This document shows, piece after piece, positions 1-4,078 of a stretch of DNA of 6,815 nucleotides (positions within the stretch are counted from its first letter, which is position 1; each line of letters opens with the position of its first letter). This DNA is from Verrucomicrobia bacterium UBA3063 (lineage in GTDB: Bacteria > Verrucomicrobiota > Verrucomicrobiia > Methylacidiphilales > Verrucolacustridaceae): positions 15,664 to 22,478 of the forward strand of contig DFCD01000161.1 of the NCBI GenBank assembly GCA_002366885.1. The letters run 5' to 3'. The notes under the pieces are model-generated. The model searched no databases, was not told the origin of the DNA, and worked only from the letters and a program-made list of their open reading frames with translations. Both the position numbers and the translations under genes were made by a program.

Positions 1-13
1 GGAGGCCATGCGC

Positions 14-29
14 GCGGACATGGGTCCGC
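14..29 (-). terminator. Small hairpin downstream of the phytase-like gene
   Basis: Perfect 6-bp inverted repeat GCGGAC / GTCCGC with the 4-nt loop ATGG. It starts 27 nt beyond the stop codon of the minus-strand phytase-like gene. No T-run follows on the minus strand, so it is not a canonical intrinsic terminator. It could help 3' end formation or be part of a dispersed repeat cut by the window edge. Confidence 0.25.
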
Positions 30-56
30 CCAGTGCTGCCTGGTTGGGAGATTCCG

Positions 57-1352
57 TTAACGCAGTTTGACGGTGAAGAGCCAGGTGTTGACCTGGGTGT
101 GGCATTTGGGGAAAGGGATTTTTCGGCCGCCGAGGGTGAGTTCGGGGGTGAGGAAGTCGTTATCGGCGATGACGAGAAGGCGATCGGGCGCGAGGAAGGC
201 GAGGCCTTCCCACTTCTCGGGCACTTGGTCCCAAGCAAGGCCTTGGGAGGGGAGGTCGAGGTTTTCGAAATCGAAGAGGAGGGTTTTCTTTACGTATTCG
301 ATCGGCTGGTTGGCGGTGAGGGGCTTGAACTTGGGATCGGCCTTGCGCCGCGAGTAGGGCTTGTCGGGCAAGGAAAGCAGATCGGTGGCGCCGCTGAGGT
401 CCAGGACGCAGACGGATTTGAAGATGGCTTTCTTGGTGTCGGTGGAGCCGTCCTGGCCGCGATTGTCGCGTTCGAGGGCGAGGATTTTGCCGTCCGGCAG
501 GCAGAGGAGGTCGGACATGACGAGGTTCTTGGTTTTTAGCTTTTTGGCTCGCTCGCCGAGGGAGGCGGGGTCGGTGAAGCGGACGGCGTATTCGGCCCGC
601 GGAGTGCCGGTGAGGGCGTCGAAGGCGAGGAGGCGGGTGGCTCCGGCCTCTTTGCCACCGTCCTGCAGCAGTCCGGATTGGAGAACGGCATAGACGGTTT
701 TGCCATCGGGCGAAAGGGCGACCCCCTCGAAGCCGCGGTTGTCTTCCCGGCCCTCGGTGCGGTTTTCCATCGGCCGGAAGTCGACCTCCCCGGAGGCGCT
801 GCGGGGCAGGTAGTTTTCGGGAGGGACGAAGCGGGCGAGGAAAGTGCCGTCGGGCTTGAACTGCAGGACGGAGGGGAAGTACTCCTCGCAGACGAAGAGG
901 TTGCCGTCCTCCATCAGGGCGAGGCCTTCGGGGTCGAGGCAACGGCGGCCGTCCTTCATGCGGGGTTCGGGATCGACGGAGTCCGGAATCAAACCGGAGA
1001 ACGGTTTGCCATCGGGATCCTTGTACAGATGCGTTTGGGTAGGGCCCGACGTCCCTGGCGGGCCGGATTCGTCTGATTTAAATTTAAGGTTGAGTTCGGA
1101 TTTTGAGGCCGATTCCTTGGGCAAAGGAAGGGCGTAGAGGCGTGGAGAGAAGTCTATGGCACCATCGCCGGGGCCGCGGTCCGTGGTGAGGTAGAGGATG
1201 CCCGCTTTGCGGTCGTAGCAGGCGCCGGAACCGTAACTCCCGGCAGTGTCGCCGAGGGAATCGAGGGCGGAAGCGGGGATGGAGCTGACGGATTCGAGGT
1301 CGGCGCCGAAGGCAGTGGAAGCGAGAACCAAAAAACCAAAAAGGGGAAACAT
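57..1352 (-). CDS. Secreted phytase-like (esterase-like activity of phytase family) protein
   Basis: A 431-residue protein resembling the family described as esterase-like activity of phytase (PF13449), a beta-propeller-like fold exported from the cell; the real substrate is unknown. Residues 1-17 form a signal peptide (hydrophobic core FPLFGFLVLAS, then AFGA). Family-like motifs occur in order: TTDRGPGDG near 56-64, DPEG at 140-143, GFEG at 207-210 followed by SPDGKTVYA, a SDLLCLPDGKILALERD segment at 280-296, WEGLA at 381-385 and ADNDF at 396-400. A charged, Gly/Pro-rich stretch at about 80-120 looks like a loop. The ATG at 1352 was chosen because it begins the signal peptide. The frame stays open to 1487, but those extra 45 codons are low-complexity His-Pro sequence produced by the intergenic hexamer repeat and palindrome. 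No Shine-Dalgarno sequence is visible. It lies 144 nt downstream of the DUF5615 gene on the same strand and is probably transcribed independently. Confidence 0.85.
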   Translation of the reverse strand: MFPLFGFLVLASTAFGADLESVSSIPASALDSLGDTAGSYGSGACYDRKAGILYLTTDRGPGDGAIDFSPRLYALPLPKESASKSELNLKFKSDESGPPGTSGPTQTHLYKDPDGKPFSGLIPDSVDPEPRMKDGRRCLDPEGLALMEDGNLFVCEEYFPSVLQFKPDGTFLARFVPPENYLPRSASGEVDFRPMENRTEGREDNRGFEGVALSPDGKTVYAVLQSGLLQDGGKEAGATRLLAFDALTGTPRAEYAVRFTDPASLGERAKKLKTKNLVMSDLLCLPDGKILALERDNRGQDGSTDTKKAIFKSVCVLDLSGATDLLSLPDKPYSRRKADPKFKPLTANQPIEYVKKTLLFDFENLDLPSQGLAWDQVPEKWEGLAFLAPDRLLVIADNDFLTPELTLGGRKIPFPKCHTQVNTWLFTVKLR

Positions 1353-1365
1353 GGGGGTCAGATTA

Positions 1366-1383
1366 GGATGAGGATGAGGATGA
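1366..1383. repeat. GGATGA hexamer tandem repeat (three copies)
   Basis: Three perfect GGATGA copies on the plus strand (TCATCC on the minus strand), ending 13 nt upstream of the ATG of the phytase-like gene. Degenerate versions occur at 2158-2175 and 3143-3160, also in gaps upstream of minus-strand genes. It is the inner part of a composite intergenic element whose outer part is the palindrome at 1402-1445. Confidence 0.75.
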
Positions 1384-1401
1384 GGGAAATTCGGAAAGCG
1401 G

Positions 1402-1445
1402 CCCTCCTTCGCGCCTAACCCGCTGTGCGGAGGCGCTACGGAGGG
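1402..1445. repeat. 44-nt imperfect palindrome, intergenic repeat copy 1
   Basis: Long near-palindrome read from the sequence. The outer arms are CCCTCC (1402-1407) and GGAGGG (1440-1445), then a 3x3 internal mismatch (TTC / TAC). Middle arms are GCGCCT (1411-1416) and AGGCGC (1431-1436). After a one-sided AAC bulge come inner arms CCGC (1420-1423) and GCGG (1427-1430) around a TGT loop. A related copy is at 2201-2247 with the same outer arms. It sits between the DUF5615 gene and the phytase-like gene. No T-run follows on the minus strand, so simple intrinsic termination is unlikely, although it would form a strong RNA hairpin. A non-autonomous dispersed repeat is the likeliest reading. Confidence 0.75.
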
Positions 1446-1496
1446 TTTGAAGGCGGAAAGGGAGAGGGGATGGGGACTTCCATCCATGACGAAAGG

Positions 1497-1871
1497 CTAA
1501 AGGGCTAGGGGAGCGGGGCGGAGACGGATCCGGCCGGGGGCGACGATCGCCAGCCGACCTGGAAGGAGGTTGAGCAGATCGGGTTGGGTGAGCCAGCTTC
1601 TGACCAGCGAGAGAATCACCTCCGTCCCCGCATCGCCGGGAATTTCCAGCACGGCAAGGCCAGCGTAGTCCCCTGGAGGGTAGTTGCGGATATCGGCAAA
1701 GCCAAAGTCTCCCGTGACCAGGCAGGCTTCACGTTGGCGGGCTTCGGCGGCGATTTTTTCATCGGGGGCGGCTCCGAGGCCGAGATCCCTGGCATCGAGA
1801 GCCTTGTGGCCGAGGCCGGAGATCAGCCCCGCCAGGGAACGGGGCAGGTCACTATCGATCAGAAAGAGCAA
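1497..1871 (-). CDS. DUF5615 family PIN-like protein, probable toxin
   Basis: A 124-residue protein matching the DUF5615 (PIN-like) pattern. These proteins pair with DUF433 partners and are thought to act as RNase-type toxins of VapC-like modules; the activity here is inferred. Visible features are the N-terminal strand with acidic residues (FLIDSDLP, D6 and D8), a segment GHKALDARDLG, a conserved-type D37, the CLVTGDFGFAD segment with T53 and D55 where family members carry a T-x-D-x-D/F site, and the C-terminal APGRIRLR strand. The start is the TTG at 1871, directly before the first core strand and 19 nt after the DUF433 stop. The frame also has an ATG at 1961, but that adds 30 Pro/Ser-rich residues that are only the out-of-frame reading of the DUF433 gene. 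Length with the TTG start fits this small family. It is probably cotranscribed with DUF433. Confidence 0.8.
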   Translation of the reverse strand: MLFLIDSDLPRSLAGLISGLGHKALDARDLGLGAAPDEKIAAEARQREACLVTGDFGFADIRNYPPGDYAGLAVLEIPGDAGTEVILSLVRSWLTQPDLLNLLPGRLAIVAPGRIRLRPAPLAL

Positions 1872-1890
1872 GGTTGGGCGAGGATGGGAC

Positions 1891-2118
1891 TTAGGCGGGC
1901 AGGGGATGGTGGGCTTCAGCGGAGACGAGCTGTTCGGCGTAGCGCAGGGCGGCGCGGACATCGGCCTCGGTGACGCCGTACTCGTGGACCATTTGGGCGG
2001 GGGTCATGCCGCTGGCGAGGCCACCGAGGACCCGTTCCACGGGGACGCGGGTGCCGCGAATGACGGGTTTGCCGTGCTGAATGGCGGGATCGATGATGAT
2101 GCGATCGCACATCTCCAT
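1891..2118 (-). CDS. DUF433 domain protein, probable antitoxin
   Basis: A 75-residue protein that is almost entirely a DUF433 domain. It has the characteristic RIIIDPAIQHGKPVIRGTRV opening (HGKPVIRGTRVPV core), then a helix-turn-helix-like part, GLASGMTPAQMVHEYGVTEADVRAALRYA. DUF433 proteins (COG2442) are usually encoded just upstream of a DUF5615 or other PIN-like gene and are regarded as the DNA-binding antitoxin, likely repressing their own operon. Here the DUF5615 gene follows after 19 nt on the same strand. The first ATG (2118) was used; a second ATG two codons on (2112) is equally possible, and neither has a Shine-Dalgarno sequence. The last residues (SAEAHHPLPA) are a non-conserved tail. 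Autoregulation is inferred; I see no clear operator. Confidence 0.85.
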   Translation of the reverse strand: MEMCDRIIIDPAIQHGKPVIRGTRVPVERVLGGLASGMTPAQMVHEYGVTEADVRAALRYAEQLVSAEAHHPLPA

Positions 2119-2157
2119 AGTCTAAGGCTGAAAGGGGGAACGGACAAGGGCGGGCTT

Positions 2158-2175
2158 GGATGAAGATGAGGGTGA
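2158..2175. repeat. Degenerate RRATGA hexamer run
   Basis: GGATGA, AGATGA, GGGTGA in succession on the plus strand, about 40 nt upstream of the DUF433 start. It has the same arrangement relative to the palindrome at 2201-2247 as the perfect run at 1366-1383 has to its own palindrome (25 versus 18 nt gap). Confidence 0.6.
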
Positions 2176-2200
2176 AGAAAGGCTATAGGCAACAGGCTGA

Positions 2201-2247
2201 CCCTCCTTCACTCCTAACCTCGCTGACTCGGGAGCAGCTGCGGAGGG
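2201..2247. repeat. 47-nt imperfect palindrome, intergenic repeat copy 2
   Basis: Related to the element at 1402-1445. Outer arms CCCTCC (2201-2206) and GGAGGG (2242-2247) are identical. The left half CCCTCCTTCrCkCCTAACC is conserved with only two or three changes, as is the right end GCTrCGGAGGG. The inner stem is weaker: CTCC (2211-2214) pairs with GGAG (2231-2234), and the loop is 16 nt. Conservation of the sequence outside the stems, not just of pairing, argues for common descent rather than two unrelated hairpins. Confidence 0.7.
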
Positions 2248-2264
2248 CGGCCGCGAAGCGGCCG
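2248..2264. other. Perfect GC-rich hairpin abutting the palindrome
   Basis: A perfect 7-bp stem CGGCCGC / GCGGCCG with a GAA loop, directly next to the second palindrome copy and followed by GGGGGGTTT on the plus strand. No plus-strand gene ends nearby and there is no T-run on the minus strand, so its role is unclear. It may be an extension of the intergenic repeat. Confidence 0.5.
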
Positions 2265-2352
2265 GGGGGTTTAGGTGTCTCGTCCTTAGTGATGGAGGGA
2301 GCGTTTAAAATTCAAATTTCGGAATTCGGAAACGCGCAACCCGCAACCGCGA

Positions 2353-2368
2353 CCGGCCCAAGGGCCGG
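2353..2368 (-). terminator. Hairpin just after the PEP-CTERM protein gene
   Basis: CCGGCC / GGCCGG stem (6 bp, extendable to 7) with a CAAG loop, beginning 4 nt beyond the stop codon of the minus-strand gene at 2373-3053. Position and stability suggest a role in transcription termination or mRNA 3' protection. The minus-strand sequence after it is GC-rich without a T-tract, so it is not a textbook intrinsic terminator. Confidence 0.4.
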
Positions 2369-2372
2369 GGGC

Positions 2373-3053
2373 TTACGATTTCCGGCTCAGGCGGCGGAGG
2401 GTGAGGAGACCCGAGAAGCCAAGGAGCATCAAAGAAGCGGAGGATGGCTCGGGGATGGCTCCCGGGGAACCGGTGTTTGACAGTGGGGTGGTTCCAGTCC
2501 CATAGGTGGTGTTGACGTTGAAGACCCCATATGTCCCGATTGTGCTGAGGGTATCGGTGGGGGTGTTCAACAAACCCGACGCATCGTAACCGAAGTTGAA
2601 AGAAACCCCGGTGGTCGCAGCGCCGAAAGAGACACGGTTCATTTCACTGGTGCCGTCAAAAACGACAACCCCGTCCCCGCCGGAACTTAAACCGACGCCG
2701 GATCCGCTGTAGTAACCGACCTGAATTCCAGACAACCCCCCCCAATAATTGCGGAAGTTCGTCAGGTTGGCACCGCCGGCGTCTTCAATAAAGACCACGG
2801 ATTCCCCTGCGGCGATGGAGGAGATGCCCGACAAATTGACACTATTGACCAAAGCAAAAGAGTTATCATCCATCTTCCAACCGGTGATACTTTGGCTTTG
2901 GTTGCCCAGATTCGTGATTTCAAACCAGTCCGGTGTTCCTCCGGTTCCGCTCGAACTCATCGCCTCGGTAATGCGAAGAAGGGATTGGGCGTGGATGGAT
3001 GCTGTGCTGGAAAGCAAAGTGAGGGCAAGTATTGGTAAACAAATTAATCTCAT
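2373..3053 (-). CDS. Lamin-tail-domain protein with PEP-CTERM sorting signal
   Basis: A 226-residue exported protein. Residues 1-22 are a signal peptide (MRLICLPILALTLLSS, cleavage probably after SIHA). Residues about 25-150 resemble a lamin tail domain, a beta-sandwich common in bacterial surface proteins: LLRITEAMSSS, DWFEITNLG, SITGWKMDD, IAAGESVVFIE, then VGLSSGGDGVVVFD. Residues 200-226 are a classic PEP-CTERM tail: IPEPS, a hydrophobic span at about 207-219, then RRLSRK. Such tails are recognised by an exosortase (EpsH/XrtA type); none is encoded in this window. The N-terminal part is paralogous to the start of the plus-strand gene at 4079. It lies 187 nt downstream of the pseudopilin gene on the same strand. 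An AT-rich stretch upstream may carry its own promoter. The start is the ATG opening the signal peptide; no Shine-Dalgarno sequence is seen. Confidence 0.85.
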   Translation of the reverse strand: MRLICLPILALTLLSSTASIHAQSLLRITEAMSSSGTGGTPDWFEITNLGNQSQSITGWKMDDNSFALVNSVNLSGISSIAAGESVVFIEDAGGANLTNFRNYWGGLSGIQVGYYSGSGVGLSSGGDGVVVFDGTSEMNRVSFGAATTGVSFNFGYDASGLLNTPTDTLSTIGTYGVFNVNTTYGTGTTPLSNTGSPGAIPEPSSASLMLLGFSGLLTLRRLSRKS

Positions 3054-3084
3054 AGCCCAAAAGAAGCAGAGGGTGATCGATTTA

Positions 3085-3148
3085 CAAGTTACTTTTGTGT
3101 GACATAGAAAAGATTTATATATTGTTGATAGAAATGGAATAAAGATGA
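3085..3148 (-). promoter_or_regulatory. AT-rich island upstream of the PEP-CTERM gene, possible promoter
   Basis: A markedly AT-rich stretch in an otherwise GC-rich window, containing the TATATA palindrome at 3116-3121, which could serve as a -10 element for the minus-strand gene starting at 3053. The best -35 candidate (TTTATT) is weak, so the promoter call rests on composition and position rather than consensus boxes. Confidence 0.3.
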
Positions 3149-3160
3149 AGATGAGGAGAG
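3143..3160. repeat. Degenerate RRATGA hexamer run, third occurrence
   Basis: AGATGA, AGATGA, GGAGAG on the plus strand, about 90 nt upstream of the PEP-CTERM gene. About 60 nt beyond it, 3220-3239 matches the right half of the palindrome at 1402-1445 at 16 of 20 positions (GCyGTGyGGAGGCG core). The whole gap therefore may be a decayed third copy of the composite element. Confidence 0.45.
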
Positions 3161-3240
3161 GCGGAAGGTTGCGGGGGCGGTTTCAGCGATTGGGGGCAGA
3201 ACACAAACACTCATGGAAGGCCGTGTGGAGGCGGTACTGT

Positions 3241-4008
3241 TTAGGTGTTGGGATCTGCATTCGGATCCGTAGTCCAAATCACCTTGCCGCCGGAGGTGTC
3301 CTGGGGAGCAGGCCAGGCCCGGCCTGACGGCCCCACCACCTCCCGGGCGTTGAGAATCTCGGCGTGGCCGTCGCAAAAAACCACAATGCCTTTGCCGTTG
3401 TAGCGAGCCACAAAACGGCTGGCAAAAGCGTGGGGTTGGCCCGTGTAGTCGGATTGACCGGGGAGGGCGAGCCGCTGCTCGTCCGGCAGGCCGGATTCAA
3501 CGAATAAAGCAGTGCGGGACGGTTTTTGGATGGTGACCGGATTAATCGGATCGTCCCCCATGAGCTTGGAGTTGATGGCCACGGCAAACACGGGGGCGGC
3601 GGTCATGCTGGCGGGGTACTTGGCACCCGAGAGAAAAAACATGGACCCTTTTTTATAAAAGCTTACCCGATTTGCCCCGGTAGAGTATTCCCAAGCCGCT
3701 TTCATTCCGCAAAGCGGGGGCAGGACGTTGTACCAGACATCGTTCGTCGCGGCGTTGCGGATGTCCGTCCAGGAAGGCGAGTCCGAAGACCCTACGGGCT
3801 TTTCCCGGGGAAGCTTTCCCTCGCTCTCGACCAAATATGCCATCGAGGCTTTGCCCAACTGACCGAGTTGATTGAGGGCCTCAACGGATTTTGCTTTGGT
3901 CATGGCCCCCTGAATCGCGGGGACGGTGAGGCCGGCGAGGAGGCCGAGAATGGAAACGACGACGAGCAGCTCGACCAGGGTAAAGGAAGCGGGAGCGGGC
4001 ATTTTCAC
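3241..4008 (-). CDS. Type II secretion / type IV pilin-like pseudopilin protein
   Basis: A 255-residue protein with a prepilin N-terminus: a short leader (MKMPAPAS), then FTLVELLVVVSILGLLAGL as the hydrophobic helix (residues 9-27), with Glu13 as the glutamate at mature position 5. It would be processed by a prepilin peptidase and retained in the inner membrane or built into a pseudopilus. The C-terminal part matches the H-x9-DG type proteins abundant in Planctomycetota and Verrucomicrobiota (GIVVFCDGHAEIL, residues 208-219), ending VIWTTDPNADPN. Two oddities: Ser rather than Gly precedes the cleavage site, and Tyr203 stands where the family His is expected (Y-x9-DG). The start is GTG at 4008, which keeps a basic Lys in the leader; ATG at 4002 is an alternative. 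It is divergent from the large plus-strand gene. The substrate or machinery it serves is unknown. Confidence 0.85.
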   Translation of the reverse strand: MKMPAPASFTLVELLVVVSILGLLAGLTVPAIQGAMTKAKSVEALNQLGQLGKASMAYLVESEGKLPREKPVGSSDSPSWTDIRNAATNDVWYNVLPPLCGMKAAWEYSTGANRVSFYKKGSMFFLSGAKYPASMTAAPVFAVAINSKLMGDDPINPVTIQKPSRTALFVESGLPDEQRLALPGQSDYTGQPHAFASRFVARYNGKGIVVFCDGHAEILNAREVVGPSGRAWPAPQDTSGGKVIWTTDPNADPNT

Positions 4009-4078
4009 GTTCTAGGGTTGATAAAAGGGGGTAGTGGCGGGGCAAAAAGAACCAAAATCTGCCATGAAATCGTAACAC
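4009..4078. promoter_or_regulatory. Divergent intergenic region (pseudopilin / large surface protein)
   Basis: A 70-nt gap between divergent starts (103 nt if the plus-strand gene begins at GTG 4112). It should contain promoters for both genes. I see no consensus -35/-10 pair: TTGATA at 4018-4023 resembles a plus-strand -35 but has no suitable -10 at normal spacing, and TACGAT (minus strand, 4069-4074) has no -35 partner. Unlike the other three gaps, it has no hexamer run or palindrome. Confidence 0.35.

Larger units (their letters stand above)
2119..2372. other. 254-nt intergenic region rich in repeats and hairpins
   Basis: Gap between the DUF433 start and the stop of the PEP-CTERM protein gene, both minus strand. 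It holds the degenerate hexamer run, the second copy of the intergenic palindrome, a GC hairpin, an AT-rich patch around 2306-2325, a short CGCAACC repetition near 2335-2350 and the hairpin next to the PEP-CTERM stop. No coding sequence was supportable. The DUF433/DUF5615 promoter should lie here, but I see no convincing -35/-10 pair. Confidence 0.6.

Noticed and set aside
33..1137. Long plus-strand open frames opposite the phytase-like gene.
   Set aside because: They are antisense shadows of a high-GC gene; their translations are Gly/Glu-rich without recognisable motifs, while the minus-strand frame has a signal peptide and family motifs.
1413..1436. Possible integron attC site: GCCTAAC fits the RYYYAAC core and lies in a palindrome (a similar TCCTAAC is at 2213-2219).
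   Set aside because: In an attC site the RYYYAAC and GTTRRRY cores form the two ends of the site. Here a single core-like string sits inside the palindrome and no matching partner is at the other end; no integrase is in the window.
1353..1487. N-terminal extension of the phytase-like protein rich in His-Pro dipeptides, suggesting a metal-binding tail.
   Set aside because: The HPHPHPHP run is only the translation of the TCATCC hexamer repeat, and the rest is the palindrome. The following Met starts a proper signal peptide.
1872..1961. Toxin start at ATG 1961, giving a 71-nt overlap with the DUF433 gene.
   Set aside because: The extra 30 residues are low-complexity Pro/Ser sequence and have no resemblance to the start of the PIN-like fold, which begins right at the TTG at 1871.
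2306..2335. AT-rich patch with TTGAAT on the minus strand as a promoter for the DUF433/DUF5615 pair.
   Set aside because: At 17-nt spacing the -10 position reads TCACTA, a poor match, and it would leave a leader of well over 150 nt through two hairpins.
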